This document shows, one piece after another, positions 18,068 to 27,381 of a stretch of 64,000 bases of DNA. The DNA is taken from contig NZ_JACATN010000004.1 in NCBI RefSeq assembly GCF_018603515.1, positions 434,001 through 498,000 on the forward strand. The letters run 5' to 3'. The notes beneath the pieces are model-generated. The model saw only the letters and a program-made list of their open reading frames with translations, searched no databases and was not told the origin of the DNA. Position 1 is the first letter of the stretch, and every line of letters starts with the position of its first letter. A program made the translations under genes and the position numbers. This stretch comes from Zobellia barbeyronii. Lineage in GTDB: Bacteria > Bacteroidota > Bacteroidia > Flavobacteriales > Flavobacteriaceae.

Positions 18068-19051
18068 TTAGAAAAATCTAGGCGTATCAATTTGTTTTGG
18101 CTTCCCTTTCAAGCTCTTGCTACTTCCGCCAGAACCATCTCCTCTACCTAAATAAAACTTAAGAATTATTTCATGTGAACCACTACTGAACTCACCTAAT
18201 GGGCTCGTGTTGTAATCGTACGAATACCCAATATAACTACCGTTGGTTATCTGAAACCCTACAAGGCCACTAACTGCACTTCCCACCCGGTAAGATGCTC
18301 CCATGGTAAACTTATCATTATACATAAAGTTAGCACTAAGATTGGTATTTAAAGGTGCTCCGTTAATATAGTTTAATAAAAACGCAGGTTTGAATTTCAA
18401 CATTTCGGAAACATCAAAGACGTAACCCCCTATAAAGTTGAACTGCATTTTATCTTCTATAATCGTGGCTACATCATCATTATATATACCATCCGTTAAG
18501 AAGTTAGGTATAGAAGCTCCTAGATACCATATATCATCTTCATACAAAAAGAAACCTGCTCCTATTGTAGGGTAGAATTTTGAAATAGTTTCACGCCCTA
18601 AAATTGGTTCTCCCGGGTTTTCGAACGTACCTTTTGAAAAGTCTACATTCAAGAAAGAACCTCCTGCATCCATACCAAAAGAAAGTTTTGCTTTATCCGA
18701 AACGTTAAACTGGTACGAATAAGCTACTTCTACATAAGTCTGAGTAGATGGCCCCAATTGATCGCTTATGATGTTAAGACCAAGTCCCGTTTTTTCATTA
18801 GCGAAAGGTACATTAGTCCCCAAACGAATGGTTCTGGGTGTACCTTCAATATCGACCCATTGTGCTCTATAACTCGCGGCTATTTCAGGGTTCTGAACCG
18901 AACCCACATAGCCAGGGTTAAAGCTACCTATGTTATACATATACTGCGTATACTGAGGTTCCTTTTGAGCAAAACTGTTTGCCGAAATGAACAATACACC
19001 TATAGCAAAGCAGATGTAACCGTAAAAGGATTTTAGTGTTCTATACTGCAT
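18068..19051 (-). CDS. PorP/SprF-family type IX secretion outer-membrane protein
   Basis: The 327-residue protein has an N-terminal signal segment (to about residue 28, NSFAQ) and then the hallmark PorP/SprF opening KEPQYTQYMYNIGSFNPGYVGS. The rest is beta-barrel-like, with alternating strands and a glycine-rich ending. SprF is needed for surface display of SprB-type adhesins in Flavobacterium johnsoniae, and the family helps type B cargo reach the surface. The gene lies 8 bp downstream of the adhesin gene, so it is very likely its dedicated partner. Confidence 0.92.
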   Translation of the reverse strand: MQYRTLKSFYGYICFAIGVLFISANSFAQKEPQYTQYMYNIGSFNPGYVGSVQNPEIAASYRAQWVDIEGTPRTIRLGTNVPFANEKTGLGLNIISDQLGPSTQTYVEVAYSYQFNVSDKAKLSFGMDAGGSFLNVDFSKGTFENPGEPILGRETISKFYPTIGAGFFLYEDDIWYLGASIPNFLTDGIYNDDVATIIEDKMQFNFIGGYVFDVSEMLKFKPAFLLNYINGAPLNTNLSANFMYNDKFTMGASYRVGSAVSGLVGFQITNGSYIGYSYDYNTSPLGEFSSGSHEIILKFYLGRGDGSGGSSKSLKGKPKQIDTPRFF

Positions 19052-19059
19052 TATCCTAT

Positions 19060-22000
19060 TTATCTTATGAGCTGAATCCAGCCTTTTTTAGTGGTATTGG
19101 TATCGAAACCTTCTACTTCTTCTTGTAGCATTACATTCAGGATATAAAAATAAGTGCCGTCAGGTGATTCTTTACCCTCCCACATTCCATCCCAAATAAC
19201 TTCATCGGTCATCTGATCACCTTCAACAATTAGTTTTCCGTATCTATTGAAAATTTTGATATCATAAACCAAATCTACCGTAGTGGCCCCAAATTGCTTA
19301 TTTATTTTGAGCACATCATTAGTCCCATCATTATTTGGAGAGAACTGATTGTAAATAATTCCTAATTCAGCTTCGGTCCTTGCTGAAACATTTACGATAG
19401 CCGTGTCTGTATTATTAGCATATTTGTCTTCACTATCAACCGGAGAGGACCGTATAATTTCAGCACTATTCTCAAAAGTACCCTCTATTGGAAGTCCTAC
19501 TCTTATTTCAAGAATAGCAACTTCATTTCTAATCAATTCCGGTATGACCCAGATTCCGGTCTCAGATGAGTACTCCCCTTTATCTGCTGTGCTGCTTATA
19601 TAAACAAAGCCACTATCTCCTCTTGTAGAAATAGTATCTCGTACTTGGACATTAGAAATAGCATCTTCATTAGAATTATTCGTTACCCTAATTGTAAAAA
19701 TTACTTCTTGACCTACTAACGGGTTAACTCTATCTGAGTTTTCATATGGTTGTCGGATACTTAATGTATCTCCTTCTTTAACAATGCGCGCAAATTTCTC
19801 TAAAACTAAATCAATACCTTCTGGAAGATCAATGTTTAAAGTTATTTCAGAACTATCATTTGCGGGATTACTATCTACTGGGAACGATTGTAAAAGTTCA
19901 GCTACGTTGGTGTACGGACCACCATCCAACACATCAACAGTGATAGTTAAAGTAGTTGTACCGTTTGCCGGAATCTCAGCAATTGTCCATTCGCCGGCAG
20001 CTAAATCATAGCTACCATCTGCAGCGCTGTGTGATTTATATTCAAAACCTGTTTCCAGCATCTCTCCTACCGTAACGTTTCGAGCAACACGATCAGATAA
20101 ATTATTCACTGTTAGTGTAAAAACCACCTCATCTCCCGCAACAGCTTCTTCCTTGTCAACCGTCTTTACAACTTCTAGGTCTATAGGTGTCGGGTCACAA
20201 TTTGCATTATTGACGTCAGGGTCGCAAGCATCTAATGGATTAGTACCATCTGCTTCTTCTTGCCCGTCAGTAATACCATCTTCATCGGTATCACAAAGTC
20301 CATTTGAGTTATCCGGTATACATGCATTTCTGTTACCAGGATCCAATTGATCCATAACGCCATCACTATCCGTATCCAAAACATTGGACTCTAAAGCGTC
20401 AATTATTCCGTCTCCGTCAGTATCCAAAGGATTGGCAGTATCATCACCAACTTCAACACCATCATCTACTCCATCACCATCAGAATCCGCATTATTAGGA
20501 TCAGTACCAAGGCTAGATTCTAATCCGCCAAACAATCCATCACCATCATCATCGGTATCACAACTACTAACAGAAATACTAACCTCAGCTACATCGTTTT
20601 CACAAGGAGCTACAGCACCTGTGGTTGTATAAGCAAAAACATATGTACCGTTTGCCAAGCCTTGAAAATCTACCACATTTTCACCATTAGGAGTAACATT
20701 GGCAGGTCCTGAAGACCAAGCCCATGTACCTGCACTTGCTGTTGTAGCAAAAGTGGTATCTAAATCTAGTGTCGTAGTTCCAAATGCAGCATCATTACAT
20801 GACGACGCATTTTCCGGAGCACCTGTATTTACCGGTGGTAAAATAACCGCATCTACTTTGATACGTGGAGACTTACAGGTATTAGCTTCTGCCTCTACAT
20901 AATAAGATGTTGTGCTTATTAAATTATTCACCGTAAAACTTAGCCCTGTTCCCACTGGAGCTCCGCCTGTTTCCCGATCATACCAATTAATTGTTGCTTC
21001 AAGACTTGCGGAAGCAGTAAGAACTACAACACCTGGTCCACATCTACTATCTCCAGATGGAGTCCCAAGAATTTCAGGTGTTGAATTTTGAACCAATGTT
21101 AATGTTAATGTAGGCCCCTCACATTTCTCCACTGTATCATAGTAAAATGCATAATAAGTCCCTGGTAAAGGATCATTAATCCGATTGTTAGTAACAGGGC
21201 TTCCTATAAGATTATCTAAGTTCAACGCCCATCTTAACACGGTACCGGCTGGGGCATCACCCACAATATAATCATTTAATGAAGTTGTAATGTCATCACA
21301 AAAATTACGCGTTACTGTTGTATCTAAAGTAGGAGGTACTTTGGCTGCACAATTATCACAGTCTTCAACTTTAATAGTGACCGACTTGGAATCATCAATA
21401 CAGGGATTAACCGCCCCTGTGGTAGTATAGGTAAAAACATAATCCCCAACCGCTTGACCTTCAAAAGTGACAACATTACCCGCACCTATGGTTGGTGTAG
21501 TTCCACCAGGAACTGTTCCAACCGTCCAAGCACCTGCCGTTTGACCTGAAATTATTGTATCAAGGTCTAAACTATTTGCGCCTAAATTGGGATCTGCATT
21601 ATTACACAACGGGTTAGCGGGTGCAGTTATAGCGCCAGCAGATGGCGAAATACTTTGTGTTATAGTTAAAGTTGCAAAGTTTTCACTAGCACAATTGTTA
21701 GGTTCATCCCAGAAAAAAGCATAGTAAGTTCCTGGTTCACTTACAGGGCTATCATCTATTCTAGAAGTCCAATCTGACTGAAGTAGTAAATCTGTATTGT
21801 TGGTAGTCCATATTAAGAATGCACCTGTAGGTCTAGCCCCATCGTAATAGCTATCTAATCCTATAGTAAATTCATCACAAAAAGCTGCTGTAGTAGCATT
21901 TAATACTGGAGCAGCATCGCCAGCAGCACAATCATTATCTATAATCGTTACCGTTCGTTGGGGGACAGCCCTTTGTGTATAAGAAAACTTGGCATTATCG

Positions 22001-22776
22001 CTTGGGTTGCCCAATGTTAGGATAATCGTTTCATCGGACTCTGGGGTCGTGTCAGGGGTAGGATTTACAACTATTGTCTGGGTCGCATTCCCTCCATTAG
22101 GAAAAACAAATGAACCACTTGCAGGACCAGGGGCTGTATAATCGGTGCCATAAGTTGCTGTACCCAGATTTGCACCTATAGCGTTAAAATTATATGGAAC
22201 GGTTACAGCCGCTCCAGTAGCATTTACCTTATCAAGAGTAAGCGTATACCTTGCATTTGGAGCACCATCTTCTGCAAGGGTTGCAGGTGTTCTACTTAAT
22301 GTAAATATACCTATGTCATTATCGGCTATAGTATAATCAACTTCTCCCGCCCCAGCCACTACTGTTCCTCCATTTGTAATATTAGTAATGCTAATATTAA
22401 AAGCTTCATCAACCTCAACCAACTCATCATCAGTAACATCAATAACGACCGTAATTACCCTATTTACACTGTTTAATGTGTAGGAAGTTTCAATAGCATT
22501 ACCAGTTGCAGCGTCAGTAAAATCAACACCATTAACTGCCGATCCAGAGAATGCTATTGTAACCACATTACCGACACTTAACAGCGGAGCGGTTCTCGTA
22601 AGTGTAAACGAGGTGCCAGCTCCCCCCTCAGGAGAAGCTCCAGGCGCACGAGTAATAGAGATTGTTTGTGCATTAGCAGCAAAGCCAACACACAAAAACA
22701 AAAATAATATTAGAATACCTTTTCCCTGTGTTCTTAAACTATGGGCTAAGCAAGCTTTTTTCTTTTTCAATTTCAT
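19060..22776 (-). CDS. Large multidomain surface adhesin with type B (gliding) sorting domain
   Basis: The 1238-residue secreted protein has a signal peptide ending AANAQ. Two Calx-beta repeats follow (about residues 38-285). Next come two cysteine-bearing blocks of the form FCDxxxxxLxxY, an Ig-like CHU segment, and two copies of a block ending YVFxYTTTGAVxPC. About residues 755-880 are thrombospondin type 3 calcium repeats (DSDGDGVDDG and similar). Two DUF11 domains cover about 885-1135. The gliding-motility C-terminal domain covers about 1140-1238 (FSPNNDGTNDVLKI, IFNRYGKLI, PDGTYFYIL, GWIQLIR). The last domain is the T9SS type B sorting signal. It is probably a calcium-stiffened adhesin displayed with its neighbouring PorP/SprF. 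Confidence 0.9.
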   Translation of the reverse strand: MKLKKKKACLAHSLRTQGKGILILFLFLCVGFAANAQTISITRAPGASPEGGAGTSFTLTRTAPLLSVGNVVTIAFSGSAVNGVDFTDAATGNAIETSYTLNSVNRVITVVIDVTDDELVEVDEAFNISITNITNGGTVVAGAGEVDYTIADNDIGIFTLSRTPATLAEDGAPNARYTLTLDKVNATGAAVTVPYNFNAIGANLGTATYGTDYTAPGPASGSFVFPNGGNATQTIVVNPTPDTTPESDETIILTLGNPSDNAKFSYTQRAVPQRTVTIIDNDCAAGDAAPVLNATTAAFCDEFTIGLDSYYDGARPTGAFLIWTTNNTDLLLQSDWTSRIDDSPVSEPGTYYAFFWDEPNNCASENFATLTITQSISPSAGAITAPANPLCNNADPNLGANSLDLDTIISGQTAGAWTVGTVPGGTTPTIGAGNVVTFEGQAVGDYVFTYTTTGAVNPCIDDSKSVTIKVEDCDNCAAKVPPTLDTTVTRNFCDDITTSLNDYIVGDAPAGTVLRWALNLDNLIGSPVTNNRINDPLPGTYYAFYYDTVEKCEGPTLTLTLVQNSTPEILGTPSGDSRCGPGVVVLTASASLEATINWYDRETGGAPVGTGLSFTVNNLISTTSYYVEAEANTCKSPRIKVDAVILPPVNTGAPENASSCNDAAFGTTTLDLDTTFATTASAGTWAWSSGPANVTPNGENVVDFQGLANGTYVFAYTTTGAVAPCENDVAEVSISVSSCDTDDDGDGLFGGLESSLGTDPNNADSDGDGVDDGVEVGDDTANPLDTDGDGIIDALESNVLDTDSDGVMDQLDPGNRNACIPDNSNGLCDTDEDGITDGQEEADGTNPLDACDPDVNNANCDPTPIDLEVVKTVDKEEAVAGDEVVFTLTVNNLSDRVARNVTVGEMLETGFEYKSHSAADGSYDLAAGEWTIAEIPANGTTTLTITVDVLDGGPYTNVAELLQSFPVDSNPANDSSEITLNIDLPEGIDLVLEKFARIVKEGDTLSIRQPYENSDRVNPLVGQEVIFTIRVTNNSNEDAISNVQVRDTISTRGDSGFVYISSTADKGEYSSETGIWVIPELIRNEVAILEIRVGLPIEGTFENSAEIIRSSPVDSEDKYANNTDTAIVNVSARTEAELGIIYNQFSPNNDGTNDVLKINKQFGATTVDLVYDIKIFNRYGKLIVEGDQMTDEVIWDGMWEGKESPDGTYFYILNVMLQEEVEGFDTNTTKKGWIQLIR

Positions 22777-22927
22777 AACTGTCCTTTGAACAAAGATTCA
22801 ATTCACAGCAAATAAAGTAGGTCGTGGCTAAATGGGCGTCAATATTACTAAAAAAAATGTCCACTACCGTAATTTTGGGGTTAAATCAAGGTTTTATGGA
22901 CGAACTACATCATATACGGATGAAACA

Positions 22928-23815
22928 TCAACTTGGGATATCTGCCGACTGACTTTTTGCATCAGGAGCTATTTTTCTAACTAGGCCTTGCAACACTTTC
23001 CCAGGACCAACCTCTATAAACAGGGAAGCTCCGTCTTTTACCATATTTTCCACACTTTGCGTCCATTTTACAGGCGCAGTCAATTGAGAAATTAGATTTT
23101 TCTGAATTTCAACAGCATCACTAACCGCAACAGTCGTCACATTTTGGTAAACTGGACACTTAGGTGTTGCAAAAGTTGTATTCTCTATTGCTGCCGCCAA
23201 CTCTTCACGAGCAGGCTCCATTAAAGGCGAATGAAATGCACCACCTACAGGAAGTACCAAAGCTCTTCTAGCGCCTGCTTCTTTCATTTTAACACAAGCT
23301 GCATCTATAGCTTCTACCTCTCCTGAAATTACTAATTGTCCAGGACAGTTATAATTTGCTGCTACCACAATACCTGGGGTTTCCTCACATATCTTCTCTA
23401 CTATAGCATCTTCTAGTCCTAAAACCGCTGCCATTGTACTTGGCTGAAGCTCACATGCTTTCTGCATAGCCAAAGCGCGTTGAGAAACCAATTTTAATCC
23501 ATCTTCAAAACCTAAGGAGCCATTAGCTACTAAGGCAGAAAACTCACCTAATGAATGGCCTGCAACCATATCTGGCTTAAAACTATCGCCCATTACCTTA
23601 CTCAAAATAACCGAATGTAAAAAAATGGCCGGCTGGGTAACCTTAGTTTGCTTTAAGTCTTCGGGCGTACCTTCAAACATAATATCTGTAATAGCAAAAC
23701 CAAGAATCTCATTTGCCTGCTCAAAAAGCTGTTGTGCCAATGGGTATTTTTCATAGAGGTCTAGACCCATACCAACAAATTGCGCCCCTTGTCCGGGAAA
23801 TATATATGCATTCAT
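22928..23815 (-). CDS. fabD: Malonyl-CoA:ACP transacylase
   Basis: The 295-residue enzyme loads malonyl groups onto acyl carrier protein for fatty acid synthesis. The N-terminal FPGQGAQFVGMG, the nucleophile serine in AGHSLGEFSAL (about residue 92), the arginine in SQRALAMQKA, and the histidine in GGAFHSPLM (about residue 197) give the complete catalytic set. The ending IEVGPGKVLQGLVRKI is typical. It is monocistronic with a good promoter. The divergent adhesin cluster and this gene are separated by only weak sequence signals. Confidence 0.96.
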   Translation of the reverse strand: MNAYIFPGQGAQFVGMGLDLYEKYPLAQQLFEQANEILGFAITDIMFEGTPEDLKQTKVTQPAIFLHSVILSKVMGDSFKPDMVAGHSLGEFSALVANGSLGFEDGLKLVSQRALAMQKACELQPSTMAAVLGLEDAIVEKICEETPGIVVAANYNCPGQLVISGEVEAIDAACVKMKEAGARRALVLPVGGAFHSPLMEPAREELAAAIENTTFATPKCPVYQNVTTVAVSDAVEIQKNLISQLTAPVKWTQSVENMVKDGASLFIEVGPGKVLQGLVRKIAPDAKSQSADIPS

Positions 23816-23838
23816 TATTTTTCGTTTTTTGGTGCGTG

Positions 23839-23868
23839 CAAAAATAGCAAATTAAGTTCAAGTCTCAA
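23839..23868 (-). promoter_or_regulatory. Promoter of fabD
   Basis: On the minus strand TTG (23868-23866) and TATTTTTG (23846-23839) are separated by 19 nt, a good match to the Bacteroidota consensus. The box ends 23 nt before the fabD ATG. Confidence 0.75.
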
Positions 23869-23878
23869 GTACCGTTTC

Positions 23879-24388
23879 CTACTCTTTAAACCAACTGGAG
23901 TACATTACGTAATTGTTGGCTATACGATCAATTTCTCCTGAACTGAGTTCCGGACTAATATCTTTTATTTTCTTAGCTGGTGTCCCCGCAAATATACTTC
24001 CTGCCGGCACATGGGTTCCTTTTGTTACTACAGCACCAGCTGCAATGATACTATTACTTTCCACAATACAATCATCCATAATTATACTCCCCATACCTAC
24101 GAGCACATTATCTTTTAAAGTACACCCATGAACAATAGCATTGTGTCCTATGGAAACATTATTGCCAATGGTAGTTGGCGATTTCTGGTACGTACAATGT
24201 ACTATGGCACCGTCTTGCACATTTACTTTATTGCCCATTTTAATGAAATGCACATCTCCTCTAAGTACGGCATTATACCAGATACTACATTGGTCGCCCA
24301 TCGTTACCTCTCCTACAATCGTAGCATTTTCTGCAATGAAACAATCGTCACCAAATTGTGGTGATTTTCCGTTAATCGTTTTTATCAT
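23879..24388 (-). CDS. Gamma-carbonic anhydrase-like hexapeptide-repeat protein
   Basis: The 169-residue protein is a left-handed beta-helix built of hexapeptide repeats (ATIVGEVTMGDQCSIWYNAVLRGDV and following). Candidate zinc histidines lie in AIVHCT and IGHNAIVHG, with spacing like that of the gamma-carbonic anhydrases, and the structural arginine/aspartate pair is in LRGDV. It belongs to the YrdA/PaaY branch, in which carbonic anhydrase activity has been shown for some members only. It sits 30 bp behind a LytR-type response regulator gene and may be transcribed with it, though no functional link is evident. Confidence 0.88.
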   Translation of the reverse strand: MIKTINGKSPQFGDDCFIAENATIVGEVTMGDQCSIWYNAVLRGDVHFIKMGNKVNVQDGAIVHCTYQKSPTTIGNNVSIGHNAIVHGCTLKDNVLVGMGSIIMDDCIVESNSIIAAGAVVTKGTHVPAGSIFAGTPAKKIKDISPELSSGEIDRIANNYVMYSSWFKE

Positions 24389-24418
24389 TTTAATTCTTTT
24401 TATCTTAATTCAGAGCTT

Positions 24419-25147
24419 TTAAAAATACGCTAAAAAGTCTTTCTTCTTTGAAGCCGAGACCAGTAACTCTTTTCCGTTAGAGACTACCACACTCCCTCCC
24501 TTTCCTTTTCTGTATTTTACTACTTCGTTCACATTTACCAAGTATGATTTATGAATACGGGCAAACGAAAAACCGGCAAGCGCGTCTTCAAAATACTTTA
24601 AAGTTTTACTCACTAGAATCTTTTTATTTTCTAGATAAATCTCGGTGTAATTATCATCGGCCTTGCAATAGAGTATATCCGCAACATTAAGCACCTGAAA
24701 ACCATCTTGCTGTGGCAAAGTTATTTTCCCTTCTACCGATTTTAGTTTTGGCTGCAATACCGTATCTGCCAATTCATTTTCTTTTTGCTTTATCTCCTGC
24801 ACATAACTAACGGCCTTAATCAATTCATCAATATTTATAGGCTTCATAAGGTAATACGCAGCATGGCTGTTTAAAGCATCCATAGCATATTGATTATAAG
24901 CCGTTACAAAAACCGTCTCAAAGGTACGGTCAGGTAACTGGTCCAATAAATCAAAGGCATTCCCAAAAGGCATCTCTACATCTAAAAACACTAAGTCCAA
25001 ATCGTGCTTTTGAATAAGCTCAAGCCCTTCTTGAATTGATGCCGCCTCTCCTACCAAATTTACATCCGCACAGTATTTACCTAAATAGTTTCGTAATATT
25101 TCACGGCTATTAGCTTCGTCTTCTACAATTATGGCATTCAATTTCAT
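24419..25147 (-). CDS. LytTR-family response regulator
   Basis: The 242-residue protein has a receiver domain (about residues 1-120), with acidic pair VEDE, phosphoacceptor aspartate in LVFLDVEM (about residue 56), and conserved lysine in LMKPINIDEL. A LytTR DNA-binding domain follows (about residues 145-240; ILYCKADDNYTEIYL, RIHKSYLVNVNEV). It should bind promoter repeats when phosphorylated by its partner. The gene is 29 bp downstream of the histidine kinase gene, so the two form a LytS/LytR-type pair. The target genes cannot be read from the window. Confidence 0.93.
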   Translation of the reverse strand: MKLNAIIVEDEANSREILRNYLGKYCADVNLVGEAASIQEGLELIQKHDLDLVFLDVEMPFGNAFDLLDQLPDRTFETVFVTAYNQYAMDALNSHAAYYLMKPINIDELIKAVSYVQEIKQKENELADTVLQPKLKSVEGKITLPQQDGFQVLNVADILYCKADDNYTEIYLENKKILVSKTLKYFEDALAGFSFARIHKSYLVNVNEVVKYRKGKGGSVVVSNGKELLVSASKKKDFLAYF

Positions 25148-25176
25148 GGCAAGTTTTTAAATAGAATAGAATCTTA

Positions 25177-27132
25177 TTAGTCTTTATGAAGAACGAACAG
25201 CACTTTTGTTCCAGAACCATCTACAGTAAGGTCAGAAATAGTAACATCTACCTTATTCTTATACATATCATTTAGAATGGCAATTCGTTTTTTGATATTC
25301 CCCATACCCTTTGATTTCTGTTTCTTTTGGTTCTGAGTTTTTAGTTCTGCGGATTTTTTTCTCCCGATACCGTCATCGGTAATGGTTATTTCTAAGGATG
25401 TTGTTCCTTTTGGTTTTACATCGATTTTCAAGAGGCCTTTTTCTTCTTTATATCTTAGCCCATGCCAAATAGCATTTTCTATATAAGGCTGAAGTAGCAT
25501 AGGCGGGATTTCAAAAGTTGAAACATCTATGCTTTTATCTACATTCAATTCATAATCAAACTTATCAGGAAAACGCGAATGCTCTAACTTCACATACAAC
25601 TCCAACAAATCTAATTCTTTAGCAAGCGGAATAAAATCTTCCTCAGAATTCTCCAACACCGATCGCATTAAGGTTGAAAACTCACTCAAAAACCGATTAG
25701 CACTGCGCTCATCACTCTTGGCGATGTAATTATTTACCGAATTAAGAGCATTAAAAATAAAATGCGGATTCATTTGCGAACGCAAAGATTTTAAAGCCAA
25801 AAGATTGTTCGCCAATTTTTGCTGCTGATTGCTACGGTAAAAGAAAAATGCCGCCAGCCCCAGCAATATCATACCAAAAATAAGGGAGTAGATAATCCAT
25901 TTTTGGCGTTTGTTATTCTCTTGTATCAATTCCTGTTCCGTCAATGCCAAGTCATACTTGCTTTGGGACAACTCTCTTTCTTGCTCAAGACCAGAAATTC
26001 GGTTCTGTTTAGAAGAAATCTCTCGGTTAAATCTGGCTGCCCTAGATATTTCTTGTTCTTTTCGCACATACAAAGTATCTACCAAAGACACGTAATTTCT
26101 ATAACTCTCAAAAGCCTTTGGGTAGTCTCCTTTATATTCAAAAACCTCCGAAAGTTTACGCGTTGCATCTTTTTGCACCACCAAATCGTTTTCAGAACCT
26201 GCTTCTTCTATACTCTCTTTCAAATACGGAATAGCCTCGTCATACTTGTCCTGAGCTATATAGGCATTGGCAATTTTGTAGTTGATACGCTGAGAAGTAA
26301 TGGAGTCAAAATCTCCTCGCGCTTCTCGTTTGGTCGTTCTTCCTTTTGGAAGAGTTTTTAGCTCATTAAGACTTTTTTTACGCAGTTCAATTTCAGCTCC
26401 GTATTGGCTTTTCTGATTATAGAAATCGGCAACTTTCTCTTTTTCTTGTACGGCACGCTTAGGCTCTAAACCTTCTGTTAGCTGAAGAGAACTATTATAA
26501 TAGGCACCTGCCTCAACTAATTTATCGTCTTGGGCATAGGTATCGGCAATCTTGGAATTTAAATCGGCAAGCTTAGGAGTTATTTGATTCTTTCTTGCAA
26601 CTACAAGTCCTTCTTCATAAAATGCCACCGCTTTTTCAACTAGTCCCAATCCTCTATATGCATCTCCCAAGTTCTCATTTAAACTTACTTTCTGAGAAGG
26701 CTTAAGACCTTCAATTTTTAATAAAGGCTGAAGTTCTTTTTCGGCTTCTGAAAACTGTTTATTTAGAATATAAGCTTCAGCTAGCAGCAAAGTTGTCCGG
26801 GTGGCCTTATATGCTTCTAATGCATCTTTATAGTTGGTGATTGCTAAATCATATTGATTGTGGTATCGATATACCTCACCCAAGGCCACCAAAGATTCCG
26901 CAAGCGACTTTTTATCCGCCCGTTTCCCAAGAACTGCTATTGAATTGGTGATATAATCAATACTCTTTTCAATATCACTTTGTTTATAGGTATTGGCCGA
27001 ATCTAAATATACTTGATGCAGGTTATTTTGAGGCATGGCCATTTTACTACGCCCCGCCTCTCTTTGCGCCCAAGAGTTCATTGTGGAGCATCCTATAAAA
27101 AGGAAAAACAATATGTAGCGAATTGATTGCAT
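25177..27132 (-). CDS. LytS-type sensor histidine kinase with TPR sensor region
   Basis: The 651-residue protein has an N-terminal signal sequence ending about NSWAQ, so the long TPR region (about residues 35-360) lies in the periplasm. A coiled-coil stretch precedes a single membrane helix (about residues 410-430), followed by the cytoplasmic His_kinase domain. The phosphoaccepting histidine is in SQMNPHFIFNALNSV (about residue 457), and the ATPase domain has LLQPYIENAIWHG and ITDDGIGR. There is no classical HisKA dimerisation domain, as usual in this family. Its TPR sensor suggests detection of a protein or peptide in the periplasm, and the ligand is unknown. Confidence 0.92.
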   Translation of the reverse strand: MQSIRYILFFLFIGCSTMNSWAQREAGRSKMAMPQNNLHQVYLDSANTYKQSDIEKSIDYITNSIAVLGKRADKKSLAESLVALGEVYRYHNQYDLAITNYKDALEAYKATRTTLLLAEAYILNKQFSEAEKELQPLLKIEGLKPSQKVSLNENLGDAYRGLGLVEKAVAFYEEGLVVARKNQITPKLADLNSKIADTYAQDDKLVEAGAYYNSSLQLTEGLEPKRAVQEKEKVADFYNQKSQYGAEIELRKKSLNELKTLPKGRTTKREARGDFDSITSQRINYKIANAYIAQDKYDEAIPYLKESIEEAGSENDLVVQKDATRKLSEVFEYKGDYPKAFESYRNYVSLVDTLYVRKEQEISRAARFNREISSKQNRISGLEQERELSQSKYDLALTEQELIQENNKRQKWIIYSLIFGMILLGLAAFFFYRSNQQQKLANNLLALKSLRSQMNPHFIFNALNSVNNYIAKSDERSANRFLSEFSTLMRSVLENSEEDFIPLAKELDLLELYVKLEHSRFPDKFDYELNVDKSIDVSTFEIPPMLLQPYIENAIWHGLRYKEEKGLLKIDVKPKGTTSLEITITDDGIGRKKSAELKTQNQKKQKSKGMGNIKKRIAILNDMYKNKVDVTISDLTVDGSGTKVLFVLHKD

Positions 27133-27381
27133 CTAATTATTTGTACAACGTAAACTTAGTTGAATTATGCGGCACTAAAAAACGCCCTTTACACCTAATC
27201 CCTTAAAAAATTCCCCTTTCTAAAGGCTTCACGCATTCAAAAGGAACGTTCCCTCTTTTAAAACACCACTTCCCTCAAAATAGGTTTTACAGCAAATAAG
27301 TTGCCTCTACTTTTACCTCATCAATAGCGATAAACACAAACAAATTAATCACCTCTAAATAGAGCATCAAAAAAAATAATT

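Noticed and set aside
20153-20902. Plus-strand frames opposite the large adhesin gene
   Set aside because: They are antisense shadows of a repetitive, well-supported minus-strand gene.
27243-27252. Palindrome GGAACGTTCC upstream of the VWA gene
   Set aside because: Ten bases is too short to stand out, and no second copy was seen near it.
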